Positions 12,801 through 25,610 of a DNA stretch of 64,000 bases are shown here, in pieces. The stretch's first letter is position 1, and the number at the start of each line of letters is the position of its first letter. Location: positions 57,519,915-57,583,914 of the forward strand of contig OX387183.1 in the NCBI GenBank assembly GCA_947561395.2, read 5' to 3'. The notes under the pieces were generated by a model. It searched no databases. It saw only the letters and a program-made list of their open reading frames with translations, and had not been told where the DNA came from. The DNA is from Buxus sempervirens. Taxonomy: Eukaryota > Streptophyta > Magnoliopsida > Buxales > Buxaceae. The position numbers were made by a program, and so were the translations under genes.

Positions 12801-14069
12801 GAAAAGAGCAGGTGTCTCATCTCATCTCTCTCTCTCTCTCTCTATTGCGTGCACACAGATACATAAACACATACAAATGGAGCTTTATTGCGTGCACACA
12901 TATACATAAACACATACAAATGGAGCTTATTAACTATATCTAGTATTAATAGTAAGGAGCAAAAAAAAAAAAAAAAAAAATAGAATCATTGGAGACGATA
13001 GCTGTTTCTCTGATCAATGTTGTAGATTGCACACTGCATAATTGTTGAGTGTATGAGGGCCTCCATTTGATAGCCTCACCCATTAGAGATAGGACAGAAT
13101 ATGGTCCTTGATGTCTTTTGGGCGCTTTTTTGACAACCAGTTAATTTAGCAAAAAGTGGATAAAGTAATCAAGTTAATTGATTGGGTTAAGTATTTGGCT
13201 ACTGACCTTAGCTAGGTCTGTTATTATTGCAAGATCAGGCTTGCGGTAAGCCAGATTTCTCCACATGTGGCTTTAGCTTAGACTGCATAAAATTGAGTTC
13301 ATTATCTGCATGAGTGCAAGCTGAAAGGATTTATCACACTCCATGCTGAGCTTGATTTGAATAAAAAAATTACATATTATTTCTCATGAAGAAGTACTGA
13401 TCAGATGTCCTTGGAAACTTTCGGAAGATAAAGAGAACACGTTTATTATTTGATGTTTAATTTGAAACCATAAAGTTCCCATATGAACCACAAGGTAACA
13501 TGCTCAGTGATGCCAAATGTGGCTGGAACCCAGCACCACAGGTTGGTTTATAGCCCAAGTTGAGCTGGTTATAGCTCAGGTCCCATCCTCCCAATCCATC
13601 TTAGTCTTATTATCCTTGAGTATTGGTGTGAGGACTAGTGTTATCACCATACTAATTTTGATCCCTGGGATGTCAACGACCAATGAAGAACATGATTTAT
13701 GGGAGAAAATTTTCTCTGTGTTCATGTCTTTTTCTGTTAAATTGTAAGCAATGCGTCGTGTGAGAAATGAGGAAGTAATGTTTAGTTTTAAGAACATTTT
13801 GGATAAATGGTTGATGTTTTTTTCTGCATGCTTATTCTTTTTCCAGCCTGGAAGAGAAGCAGAGAGCTGAAAAACGAAATCGAGAGGCTATGGGCCAAGA
13901 GTTCACTCCGAGATGGTTCGATCCAACGGGTGAAATGACTATGACTCCTTGGGGTGAATTGGAATTGTATGAATACAATGGGAAATATGCCGAACATCGG
14001 GCTAATGTTGATAACTCAAATAGCATCGAAGACGTGGATGTTAAATTAACTGAATTCCACCCATGGTAG
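6816..14069 (+). CDS. ORP3: Oxysterol-binding protein-related protein, ORP3 type
   Basis: Predicted exons: 6816-6913, 8938-9031, 9565-9681, 9786-9858, 9944-10062, 10309-10430, 11015-11191, 11327-11471, 12633-12811 and 13847-14069. All junctions are GT-AG, phases agree, and the product is 448 residues. It carries the OSBP family signature EQVSHHPP at residues 166-173, split exactly between exons 5 and 6, and a C-terminal basic helix ([13 protein letters not shown]) followed by the usual FTPRWF and a terminal HPW. There is no PH domain or FFAT-like region, so it is a short ORP consisting of the lipid-binding ORD alone. Members bind sterols or phosphoinositides and move them between membranes, probably at the ER/Golgi. 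The start at MASKDQK gives the short N-terminus expected of this subgroup. Introns 1 (2 kb), 8 and 9 (about 1 kb each) are large and hold only simple duplications. Which Arabidopsis ORP3 copy is the closest relative cannot be told here. Confidence 0.95.
7637..7676. repeat. AT-rich perfect palindrome in ORP intron 1
   Basis: The half-site aaactttctata meets its complement tatagaaagttt around a TA centre, flanked by T runs. A related direct copy (ttttttttaaactttctata) follows at about 7685-7705. It would form a cruciform or RNA hairpin; no function is implied. Confidence 0.75.
7909..7991. repeat. 41-bp imperfect tandem duplication in ORP intron 1
   Basis: A unit beginning ttttctggaaaatgtgtc (7909) is repeated from 7950 as ttttctagaaaatgtgtc, with a few substitutions between the copies. 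Confidence 0.75.
8422..8663. repeat. About 117-bp diverged tandem duplication in ORP intron 1
   Basis: Two consecutive blocks share the ordered words gatcctctg/gattctctg, aacaagctt, agagga/agaggg, gcaagtgttagctaatg and ccttttgggt. The first starts near 8422 and the second near 8539. Differences include small indels, so the duplication is not recent. Confidence 0.7.
12815..12929. repeat. (CT)n tract and 43-bp tandem duplication in ORP intron 9
   Basis: A (TC)n microsatellite just after the exon 9 donor runs into two copies (from 12844 and 12887) of a 43-base unit beginning attgcgtgcacaca and ending aatggagctt. A run of about 20 A's follows at 12961-12980. Confidence 0.85.
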
Positions 14070-17000
14070 CTTGGAAGTGTACTGGGACTCGCTCTCTCTC
14101 TTTCCCCCATATATTTGCAGAGGAATTTTTAGTTGGAGAGGATGTATAGATGGCAGTGTAATTTCTTAACTATTTAGTTAGTTTGTGAAATAATATATGG
14201 TGATGAATTATTTCAAAAGTTGTTATTTATATGGCTGTTAGAGACGTAACAGTAACGACAGGCGGAGTTGACAATGCGTCGGTGAATGGTTGTGGATTAT
14301 ATGCATGTGCTCTCGAATGGTCCGCTGACTGTTTGTTCATAGTGGACGAGATTGTTTTTATTTTTATTTTTTTATATCTGCAGCACCAACTTGTCTGCGA
14401 CTATGGACCTGGTCTTGCAATGCTGTGCTGGACTCCTAATTGTCTGTTGCTTTTGCGTAATGTAAAGCTACTCCTAATGTCCATCAATATTTGCCTTTCC
14501 TTTCCTAGTCTAAAACTCATCTCTGCAATTTCTGGAGTTTTCTGATTGACGATCGGTGGGTTTTGGTTCGACATATTTTGCTTATAATTGGATTGAATTT
14601 CCAGAATATGAAGAAAGGTTTCGTTAGGCTGGTCCTGAAAAGGCTGCTGTCACATCCACGGCTGGCAAGGTTATCACTTGACAAGGCTACGGCCTTTATG
14701 GCTTAATTAAAACCGTCAAATACGCCTTGTGAATGACCGCTGGCTTTGAGGATGATTGAAAACTCTGGCCGAGCAAGTGGCAGCATCAGTACTACCAATG
14801 ATTTACTCCAAAATCGTCACAGAAGGATTTCCTAAGAGATCGAGGTGTGTCTACTATGCAAGTAGAGGGTTTCCTTCCAGAGATGCGTATCCATTTGTTT
14901 CTTCAATATCCTTATGCTGTGTGGTTTGCAAGTAACCATAAAGATAAAACAATGAAACACAAAAGCAGAGACATCATCGATGGGATCGGCGACCTGTCTC
15001 AATTTCGTATGGAACCACTTGCATCGTTTTGAACCAAAGGTTACCGCTATGATCGATCAATCGCAATTCGCAAAGGCAGTGGTGTCAGTAGCTAGCCACA
15101 GGAGAAGACGGCTTCAATAGGTTTTGACAGACAACACTCACTCGACAGGTCGTGCTATAAGCGCGTATATCCCAGAATAGATTGAAGGCGAGGTCTCAAA
15201 AGGCGCATCTGGAAATCTCTGGGTTAGGATGGGCACTTGCTTTGCCAGCCATGAAGCTCCAAGTTTTACCTTACAGTTGTACTTGATCGTTCGCTGCCAT
15301 ATTTAAAATGAGAAAGCCGCACATCATTGCGGGGATATCGCATGTGCCCTGGATTTATTCACTCTCTCTCTCATCTCAAATGCTTTTCTTATGGACGAAT
15401 CGCATGTGGTCTGTTTCTCATGGCAGAAGATGATCCTCTCTTCATTTATACTCTATCTCTCTCTCGATGTCTCTCTGTCAATATTTTTGTTTTACGGGTA
15501 GGTCGTCGGCCGACATATGCATCAATATTTAATGTAAAAACAAAGCCAAGCTGAAGAAAGTGACAAGTAGCGTGATCTATATCTCCCCTTTATTGGTTTC
15601 TCCGTAAAATCTCACTTCTTCATCCAGAGTAGTCCAACAACACCACAACAACAAGAACACATTTTCTTAACACCGATGACCGAACACACCATTTCCTAAC
15701 ACATAAATTAGGATGACGACAAGTGCGGTTGCCCAATCAGTCCCAACATGTAATCTACATCACACCCATCCATATCATTTCATCATCAATCATAAAAAAA
15801 ACAAGAATATCACCCTAAATAAATTATGCCTATTTATCTTTTTTTTCTTTTGGGTTCCATAATCAATGTTCAAAGTCTAGAAAAAGACTCTGGTCAAGTC
15901 ATGGGAAGTAAAGCATTCAGATAAGGTGGCCCGTAGTCGTACAATCAGATCTTTTGAGTTTTGAATGAACCTTCTTTGGAAGGAAATGGAACAAATTCAA
16001 TGTTACCGTTTTACACGTTTGTGCGTCATATTAAATATTTTTGAGGATACTTGCCTTCCATTCTTAGGCTATTCGATGCTACACGTTCCCATCCGGCTAC
16101 CGTAGTAAACTTCCCATCCGCTTCCTCCAACAGTTACTCGCTTACACGTAAAGAAACCCAAACCAGTTTCGTGAACTTCAAAGTTCAAATTCTCCAGCCC
16201 AAAAAGGCCAAAACTGTCTTGTACATTAACGCCTTCGAAAGGACTTCGTTTATGTGCTGGAACCGGTAATAAGGAGCTTCGTCCGTAACCGCAATCTGGC
16301 ATGTGTCTCTTTCCGCGGACCCCACCTCACCACCACGCACACGTTTTTTTTATTTCAAGCCCAACAAAGCCCATGAGCCTCTCCCTGACCAAACTTATTA
16401 CGATTTATTAGCTTAAGTAGCAGTTAATACATTAAAAGAACGTTGTGTTCTAGTTCTACTGCCTTCTTACCTGCAAGAATAACCGCTAAGGAAAAAGCGG
16501 TCCCACCACCTACCAATCAACTAAAATCTCGAATCCCATATGATTGCAATGTCAGAGAAGAGTGACCGTCGATTTAGTACCACGGGATGGCCCGGATTCG
16601 AAGAGTTACCAGACTTTCGGTTTAACTGTTCAAACGGCAAAGGATTAGAAGCGGTTACAGTTGGCGTAGCACGTGTCGGAGAGAAAACCTGCTGACCGAG
16701 TTGCTGGCGAGCCGCTCTTCTCGTCCCCGTGACGGGTGTCAACTACACGACAGCTTAGACGGGATAACCGTAAAAGAGTAGTGGGGGGTGTTCGTGACGT
16801 CAACTGCGAAACGCCTCTCCTTTCGACATCTTCGATAACCGTGGTCGGTCCCACCACTCTCACCACAAAAAAAAAAAAAAAAAACATAAATAAAAGAAGC
16901 GGAACTCCCCCTTATCTCGGGAACTAACACCGTTAAATCTCGTGGCTCTCCCCCTGCCATCGCATCCCTCGTCAGTCGTCAACCACAAAAACCATCGACG

Positions 17001-17980
17001 TTGACGAAAACGACGCTCCGTCCGCCGCCCATCGGCTACGAGGATATGCTTTTGCCCTCTTTTTGAATTTTAATAAATTAAAAACCCATTTATTTGTTTA
17101 ATTTTCATTTAAGATTTCAGATAATATTTAGTTAATGGACCCAATGGGCTGCAGGCTGCTGCTCTTTTTCTGCGTTGTTGGATTCCTGCTTTCATCCTAC
17201 GTGGCAGGTGATTCAAACTTGCGGCCACAATTTAACTGAAAAAGCGCCTAACCTGCATTTTTTTGCAGAAAACGACCCCAATTCCCTTTATTTACCGATT
17301 GACGTTACTATCCTCTTTGTTTTGACAGAATTCCCTCCTTTTTTTAAAAAAAATTTTACATGGGAACCCCCTTCCTATCCTACCTCCTACTTCCTGCTTG
17401 CTAAAGCTACCGGCACGTGCGCACAACTGCTCCGCCGCTTTTAAAACTATATAAGAAATAGAGGGTAGTAGCGTCAACTACATTTTAGATTCTCTAACCT
17501 TCAAAGGAAAAACGACCAATTATTCCGTTATCACAATCTCATGAAAACCTTTTTCTTTCTTTTCATCCCCCACCGAATTTTAGTTATTTATTGTCTGCAA
17601 ATTAAATCCGAATATTCCCTTTTCATTGTCTGAAGAATCTAAATTAGAATTTTTTTTAAAAGATATATTTCACTTGTTTTGGTGAAAAAAAGAAAATAAT
17701 TCAAATTGAAATCATCATAACATGGCACCAAAGTTTTATTTTCATCCGACGGCCCAAAGTTATTTCAGATCGTGCGGATTAAACAAGGCCGTGGGATACG
17801 ATTGTCCCACACGTGGCGAAGATCTACGGAGGGAAAACAGGCGAGTGGATCACCAGAAGAGAGGAACTGGTCTAGAGGTCGTTCCGGTGACCTGCAGTAG
17901 CCGGGATGCCACTGGGCTCTACCGTTCGAATCGGTTGTGGGGGGGTCAAAGGTATAAGAACTGGGGGTTTAAGCAAATGT
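14070..17980. other. 3.9-kb spacer between ORP and telomere-binding genes
   Basis: The first 150 bases are the ORP 3' untranslated region (AT-rich, with aataatata words near 14190). Beyond that I recognise no conserved coding sequence on either strand. Short open frames such as 14231-14545 and 17722-18087 have unremarkable peptides. The part from about 16300 to 17050 is more GC-rich and CpG-rich, and may be promoter or leader of an unseen transcript. Confidence 0.5.
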
Positions 17981-17989
17981 GGGTGGTTT

Positions 17990-20164
17990 TCAGAGGGTTT
18001 TGGCGATCAGGAAGAGAGAGAAAAGGGGGTAGCGTCCGAAACAGCGTCTTCTCAGAGAAAGATAGATATAGAGAGAGAGAATTTTAATCGTGTATGAAGC
18101 GAATTCCTGTTCGACGAGATCTGTTTAAATTCTCCGACAACCATTCGATCTTACAATGGCCTGAATTATGGAGTAAAGGTCGGAACTTTAGTTTTCACGC
18201 GACATAAATCCGACCTGTAATCGTCTTTCAAGAGGGGAGCCGATAGATAATCTTGCAAGGTCTGGCAATTCGGCGGTTTTGGATTTTTGTTTTTGGTTTT
18301 TCCGGCTAGAAAAGGTTTTATTTTGAGTCTGGTTGATTTCGTTCCTTTGGTTTTCGTTTGCTGGATGTGTCGAATTTCGTTCAGGATTTTCTTTTATCAT
18401 GTTTAAATTTCGTTTCTGGTCGATTTTGCTGGATGTTTGCTGAGGTCTACAAAGGAATCGTGTTCTAAAAGTTTGAACAATTTTTATTTCTCGAAAACTG
18501 GACGAAATGATTGAGATCCGATCAAATTTTCTTCAATCATATTTTCATTCTATGAATTTGTCTTGATGAATCTTCGTCGACGGGTCGGCTGATCTGATAT
18601 GTCTCTTGGTTTAAGGATTTGGAGTCCTTCTGAAGGTTATTTTATGTTGCCGTTCTGAGTTATGTTTTCTTGATCCGCTCCATGAGGGTTTTGTGGTCGT
18701 TTTTCATCTTCCTCTTTCTAATCAAAGAATAATTATGATATTTTTCTGTTTGTTATTTACAGAATTTGTGGTGCATAACGTCTGAGATCCAGTTTAGCGT
18801 GAATTATTACCAGTGTTGAGCTAAAGCAGAGGTTTTTCAGAACCCTTCAAATGTAAGAGCTTCCACGGGCTTTTCCTTTTAAGACGAAGATATTCTCTGC
18901 TAGATTTTCATATCTTTGTTTTAACTCTGCCAGATAAGGTGACACAGATTCCTGAGAACGATTAGATTCTCTTAAATGGTAATAAGATTTAGCTGTTCGC
19001 TCCTCTCATTTTTTTTGTTTGATCGTCAAAATTTTTGCTTCAGTTTCTAGCCTTTCTCTCTCAATTGCACGGATCTGTGCAAAACTATTGAAATTCAATT
19101 CGTCCCCTTAAATGTGAATTGAGGATTGAAGACTGATTTTATCAATCTGGTTCAAGATTGAAGAAATATGTTCAATAATTTGTATTTTCAATGTGAATCA
19201 TTTCTTTATTTTTCTCTGGATTTAATTTTTATTATTTATGTTTATATCTCAGATTCTAATGATCCTGACATTTCAAAAATTCCAATTGATCAGGTAGTTC
19301 ATATTAGTGAGTAGGCTGGTGGCATTTCTTCCACGGATATTAGACTTATCTATTTCTATCCGATTTTAGGATTCCATAATTGGCTCATAAATTCTTGCTT
19401 GTATTGCCAGTTCGTTTTATTTATCTCCAGATCTTGGGGATCTTGAAGCAATTACTGGCATTTAGTTTTTTTTTCTTCCATAAATGTTCATGATATCAAA
19501 ACTACCAATTGATTTTCTCAAATCTGCTTGGAGAAAATTTTTTTTTTTTTTTTTGGGTGAGTAATAATTCTCATCATAGACATTTTCGGCATTATTTTCC
19601 CTGAACTTTCTATTTGTATTCATTTTCCAACATTTAATGATGCATATGCCAATCAGTCTTGTGAGCCACAATTTCTTTTAATCCTTTTGTTTTCCTCCCT
19701 GTTTTGGTTTTTGAACTTCTTATTGAACCTCAGTTTGTTGCCCAAGTATGACTGGCCGAATGCTACCTTCTATTCTCCTTCATTTACCAATTCTTGGGAC
19801 ATTTTTGAAGATAAATATTAACTTGCAATAAAGAAGGCTTATTTTCAGTTCTGTGTAACATGCCATTAACTTGAAGCCTCATCTTCTAACTGTGTAATAT
19901 ATATATACAGCATTTTCCTTCTTTGACGTTTCTCTTATGTGCAGTTAGATCTAGCATACGTAATTGGTCATTGTCATTGCTTGAAGCCTTTATCGCTCAT
20001 CTTTTTTTATTTTCAGGTTCTTATTGCTGAGATCAGTGAGTTTAAGTAGTCAATGGAGTGTGCATTGATACATGGGATTATTATGGGATTTATAGAGTGA
20101 AATGGATCCAAGGATGCTTGCTTCTCGTGTTTGATGAGTTCTATTTGGTATGAATATCTGAGAT
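17990..20164 (+). other. Probable 5' leader of the telomere-binding gene, with intron(s)
   Basis: A purine-rich start (gaagagagagaaaag near 18010) looks like the beginning of a leader. A strong acceptor (ttttttattttcag) ends at about 20016, followed by an untranslated stretch up to the start codon. At least one leader intron of 1-2 kb is therefore likely. The exact transcription start and upstream donor are not determinable here. Confidence 0.4.
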
Positions 20165-20199
20165 ATGGTGTTGCAGAAACGGTTAGACTATGGATTTAA
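20053..20199 (+). promoter_or_regulatory. Three upstream ORFs before the telomere-binding start codon
   Basis: In the last leader exon three ATGs precede the main start. The ORF at 20053-20100 encodes 15 codons and that at 20102-20134 encodes 10. The ORF at 20134-20199 encodes 21 codons and overlaps the main start at 20165 in another frame. Such an arrangement normally lowers translation of the main ORF. The effect is inferred; the ORFs are seen directly, provided the leader exon starts at about 20017. Confidence 0.6.
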
Positions 20200-23100
20200 T
20201 GGTTATCAGGTGCCCGCCATGCCCCGAGCTTCCAGATCAGCTAGGGTAAATATATGATTCCTTTTGCAAATTGTTCATTTATGCTATTTTTATCTGGTGA
20301 AATACTGTTTGAAATTTTATTTTTTTTAAACTGTCTTTATTTTATTTATTCGTTTTAGGGGAGAGGTGCACATAGGAGGAAAGTTGCTGACGGTCAAATG
20401 TGTGCATTTGATTTACTGGCAACTGTAGCGGGCAAGTTATTACAGGAGAGTGAAAATTCTCCCGGTCCTAGTGATTCATCTGCCAAAAAAAATAAGCCCT
20501 CTGTTGTTAATGATATGATTAAACAGGAACAAGAGGATGAACAGCGACCATTAAAAGAAGAGCATTATGATCAAGGAAGTTGTGACGAGAGTGTTTTCGG
20601 TTGTCATGGGAAGAACCAAAACTGTGCATGGAAGGAACTCACACATGCTCAAAATGTTTCTGTCGGGGGAGTGTCATCTATAACATCATATTCTGACGGC
20701 TCAGAGAAGATTGATTCTTCTGAAAAGCATTTAGCCATAAAAAGTAAGAATGAATTTGGAAGGTTTCCCAGCAAAGTAGTAGGGGGCTCCCCCGGCTATG
20801 GAGAATCTATTGAAGGAAAAGTAGAGGATATAAGTCAGAGGCAGCTGGAAGTGAAACCATGGAATATTAGCAGTTTAAAAAATGGCAATTTGCCTGACAT
20901 GTGCTGTTCAAGGGATCCAATGGAGTTGGACAGGAAACCTCCTGCACTCGTAAGTTCAGACAGTAGTGTTGAGGAGCCTTTGTGCAGGCACCACAATCCT
21001 TCTGTTTCCTTTCCTGGGCACCAGGATGATGTAAAATTAGCTACTAGAGATGATGACGAAAACTCTTCGGGGTGCACTCAACCTAGCACCACAATTAAGA
21101 CTACTAGGCCACCACCACGTATTGGAGACCGGAGAATAAGGAAATTACTGGCTTCCAAATATTGGAAAGTGGCTCCAAAACTGAATGATGGAGAATTTTC
21201 TAACACTGGTAAGGAGATTCTTTGGCCTAATTAAAATGGGTCCCGAACATGATTTTTATTTGTTGTTTATATATTTGTTGAACCAGTTTTTGTGGACTTT
21301 TTGCCTGTGAAATTAAATGGAATGTGTAATTGATGTTTCCAGATGGGTTAATGACACTCAGTTACCACAATAGGAAAACATTCTACACACGCCAAAGGTC
21401 TCAGAGGAATTCTCCTTATAAGAGGAGGAAGCTGATTGACCAAAGCTCAGTATCAACATCTGGTATTTGTAATTCGACTGAAAAGTTTACCAACAGAGAT
21501 GCTTCTGGTTCAAGTGCAAAAAAGCTTGAAGGTCTATTTCTACCTACTTAATTTTTGTCCTTTTTTATTTTCGCATTATTTTAATTAGTTTATATGATTT
21601 AAGCTTTTATGGTACATTGATATTTTTGTTAAAACATCCTACCTTGTATATACAGCAAGCGGGGCATCATCTTCAGTGGCAGGTCAACAGAAATCTTACC
21701 AGTCCAGGGACTCACATGGTATGGGTGCCTTTTCGTTAGTGATATGTGATGCCCTCTTTTGACACCTGGCAGGCTTTTATATGCTTTGTTTTCCTCTTCT
21801 CAGTGAAGCTTAGTATCAAGTCGTTCAGGATACCAGAGCTCTTTATTGAGATTCCTGAAACTGCAACTGTTGGTTCACTAAAGGTGAGCAAATCTGTTTT
21901 TTCTTTTTGTTTGATATTTTGTGCAGGTACCTTGTTATCTTAAGTTAGTATCAGACACAAACAAGTTATCTTTTTCTCTTTCTGATTTGCATTCTGAAAA
22001 TGCTAGTCTTTGTTCTATTGGTTGCGAAATGATTAGAAGCCTAGGGTATTTGGTCTGAATACACATCAGCTTTATATATCTCATTGGTTGCATGACTTGA
22101 TATTGCTCATCATTCCGGGCAGGTCACAACTTAGGTCAATCCATTTGTTTTCTTTTAACCTTTTAAGATTACACTATGGTTTATTTACAGTGATGAAAGC
22201 TTAATATTATTTTTCTTGATCACTAGTTTTTGTAACATTAAGTGATTGATGCATCATTAATTTTTTTATTCTGATAATGTATAAATCTTTCATAGAGGAC
22301 AGTCATGGAGGCAGTAACTGCTATACTTGGAGGTGGACTTCGTGTTGGTGTACTTCTTCAGGGGAAGAAAGTTAGAGATGACAACAAAACTCTACTTCAA
22401 ACTGGAATCTCTCATGATAACAAGCTCGATACTTTGGGTTTTACACTGGAGCCCAACACTGCACAAACTCCAACTGCTATGTGCCATGAAGATCCTCCCT
22501 TTCTGCTACCCTCTGAGGAACCTCAGCCACTAACCAGGTAATGTGAATGTTCTTTGACCTTTAATAAGTTTATCTGAATGGGGCCCCCATTGTTATTTTG
22601 TATTTTTCTTGCGTCCTATCAAACTCAATTATCAAAATTTAGGTTTGTTTGGATAAACTGATCTTTAGGTTGGTTGGTCAAGAATCTGCATTAGTTGGCT
22701 ATTTCTTATATAAGGATCATTTGCCCAAGTGGAAAATGAATTAGTTATTAGCGTGGAAGTAATTTAAGATGCAAAATGACATGAAATTTTGTTGTTCCCC
22801 TCAAGCAGCAGAAAGATTGGTTTCAAACTACACAGAAGAAATTTTTTGTACTCTATTTTGTATCACTGTAGTTCATCATCTCTATTTTAAAGCTACAACC
22901 TTGTTTAGATTTTAATGCTTTTGGACCCATCCTATTTTCAATCAAATTGATGAACTAATATCATTTGATCTATTAGCAGGCATCCAGCTGCTCCTGCTTT
23001 AGACCCAGAGAATTCTGAAGCCTCCCCAGATACTCGATTGAATGATGTGGGTAACTATGTTGAAAGTGATCATGATTCTGTTCCATCCCCTGCTGATTTT

Positions 23101-24273
23101 TCAAATGATAAAACCACGTCAGACTCCAGAGCTCTGGTTGCCATTCCAACAATGAGCGTGGAGGCACTGGCTGTAGTTCCTTTGCACCGGAAATCAAGGA
23201 GATCTGAACTTGTACAACGCCGGATTAGGAGACCATTTTCAGTATTAGAAGTAGAAGCATTGGTTCAAGCAGTTGAAAAACTTGGAACTGGAAGGTGTGT
23301 TATGAACAGTGTCCTCTCAATCCACGTGGAACGAACTGCAAGACAAGTTCTAGTTTTTTTGACAGAGGAGTTATAATTTTCAGCTTACAGAAGCTTAATG
23401 GTCTTCTCATTCTGCAGGTGGCGTGATGTTAAATTACGTGCTTTTGATAATGCAAAGCATCGAACTTATGTGGACTTGAAGGTAAGTGATAAGTTTTCTG
23501 TTCTTTTCTCACACTAATTTACTTATAAAATTATTTTTTTTTTAAACTCTTTCTCCTGATTTCTTGTAAATTTGATGACCCCTACTTTGGTGGGATTGTT
23601 TTGTCATTGCTTGGCTGCTGCTTGTGATTTCTAGTTCATTTTCCTTGTAACAAAACAAAGTCATTGTTTATAGCTTTAAGTTAATTGCGTCTCGTATGTC
23701 CAGTTTATTATAGCTTGCTTGTGCTTATCCATGGAAGCTATTGGTCCCCAGGAATCTTAGAAGATTAGTCTGACACGACTTGGCATCTGCTTTATAAGTT
23801 TGTCATTGATAAATAAAATGTCCATGGCCAATTAAAAGAATTCCTACTTTCCTCTCCTGTCTCATTGTGCTATTATATACAGGATTAATATATAATGATC
23901 TGTTAAGCTAGACTTGATTATAAAACTAAGGAATCTTCCAGCAACCTTGAATTCCTGATTAATGAGGCTAAAGGTGTCTCACAAGGTTATAATACATAAT
24001 ATGCATATTTATACTCGAATTTGCTTTTGATGTATTATATTGTATGAATACATCATTGTGCTCACATGATATGGGTCCTTTTTTTCTGGGGCGGTGGTTC
24101 AGGATAAGTGGAAAACATTGGTACACACGGCAAGAATCTCTCCTCAGCAAAGGAGGGGAGAACCTGTTCCCCAGGAGCTCTTGGACAGGGTCTTATCTGC
24201 TCATGCGTACTGGTCTCAACAGCAAGCCAAGCAGCAGGTCAAGCAACAGTCTGAGACTTGCCTTCTCCTCTGA
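20165..24273 (+). CDS. TRP: Telomere repeat-binding protein (TRP/TRFL family)
   Basis: Predicted exons: 20165-20245, 20359-21208, 21343-21531, 21656-21718, 21804-21883, 22296-22537, 22980-23294, 23418-23481 and 24103-24273. They total 684 residues with consistent phases. The N-terminus (MVLQKRLDYGFNGYQVP, then CAFDLLATVAG) is the conserved opening of plant TRP proteins and fixes the start. A ubiquitin-like domain spans about residues 395-475 (VKLSIKSF to FTLEPN). A C-terminal Myb domain spans about 582-638, with the telobox-type helix VDLKDKWK at 625-632. A plant-specific extension follows, containing RRGEPVPQELLDRV. The Myb domain binds double-stranded TTTAGGG repeats in the nucleus. Long low-complexity acidic and Ser-rich stretches lie in exon 2. 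The length is slightly above what I recall for Arabidopsis TRP1. The closest copy (TRP1 or its paralogue) is not certain. Confidence 0.95.
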
Positions 24274-25610
24274 AACCGTCGGACTGTGAAGCTGTGGGCG
24301 GACGGTGAAAGAGTTGGGGGAAATATCCTGTTGTTAATTAGTAGTGCTAAGTATTGTTATGTAAAAAGTGCTGATAGGAAGAGGAGAAGAAAATTATTTC
24401 GTGTAATATTCTTACACTTGACATGATTCTTGGCCAGGTTTTTTTCTTTTTGTTTACCCTTTCAGTTTGGAGAGGTTGGCACTTGTAAATGGTTGACTGA
24501 ATAAAAAAAGCATGTAATGATCATTAACGCTGAATTCTGAGCATTTCCTTCTTAAATGTGTACTCATTTTCAAGTCTTGAAGCATTTTTTTGTTTGTTCA
24601 GCGTTTGTGAAAATTTCCTCCTAATTTGGTACTTTGGTTGTCTGGTTTCTTCGTTTTCTCAGATTCCAAGATCAACCTTCTATCCTTACAAAACAAATGG
24701 GTTTGTGGTGACCGGAGAAATAGGTCACCTGTTACCTCGATGGCTCACATTGCAAAAGACCCAACAAGGATTCCGCTAAGCAACCTTAAAAGAAAGTTGA
24801 TTGGAAGCAGAAGCAAGCAAAGGGGTGGGTGTGTTAGTGGCGTGGTGGGCCCCACACGTTTCTTCCAACCTCTGCCAACATGTTAACAATGGAGGGGGAT
24901 GTGGTCCATGTTAAGTAAGCTTTGGAGAGGCACGAGGTGGTGTTGGAGAAGAACGAAGGAAACGTGAGTGATCCCACTTTTCTTGAACGGTTGGAGCTTT
25001 TAAGAGTACGGATTTGCTTGCCTCGTAACAGTGAAGTAAGAAGTCCTGCTTTGGGAATTCGAGCTTTCGCACCACTTGCGTGTTCTGGGATATATGCCCA
25101 TCAATGCCATATTCTTGTATTAACAGCTTTTGTTTTGGTCAACCAAATCCACACGGTCTGCGTCTGTGATATTGTTTTCATAGATCTGGATACATCGCGT
25201 GTTTGATGGAGTTACCCTCAGTCTCAGTAAATAGAGTAAATTGGAGATGGAGTTACTCTCAGTGACTGATGGTTAAAATTATGGGGCTCGAATGTAGAAG
25301 GTTTACTGGAGATGTGATTCTTCACCAAATTGTTCACCAGTTGGGTTTTCTTATCCAGGCCTTCATTAATGGTGAAGGGTCTGAATTAAAGCCTGTTAGT
25401 TTTCACTTTTCACTATGAAATCTGAGTAATATTTGGGCAAGTGCCTATTTATTAGTTGGTGCTCTAACTATAGCCACCGATGATTTTGGCTTTGACGAGA
25501 TAGATGACAAATTGACAATGAGAAGGGACGTCTCCTTTTCACTGCCGTGTTCAGTCCTACTACTTGTCCGTGGCAAGGGAATGGACTGGGCGGCTGATAG
25601 TTATTTTCAG
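24274..25610. other. Spacer and 3' region after the telomere-binding gene
   Basis: The first 250 bases are the likely 3' untranslated region (aataaaaaaagc near 24500). The rest has no recognisable gene. Short frames around 24560-25206 show no family features. Confidence 0.5.

Noticed and set aside
14231-14545. 104-codon frame after the ORP gene
   Set aside because: The peptide is Cys/Leu-rich with no domain and lies in the 3' spacer.
17910-17945. ttcgaatc word resembling a tRNA T-loop
   Set aside because: No acceptor stem, anticodon arm or A box could be placed around it.
17722-18087. 121-codon frame upstream of the telomere-binding gene
   Set aside because: The peptide is unremarkable and it overlaps the probable leader and promoter of the next gene.
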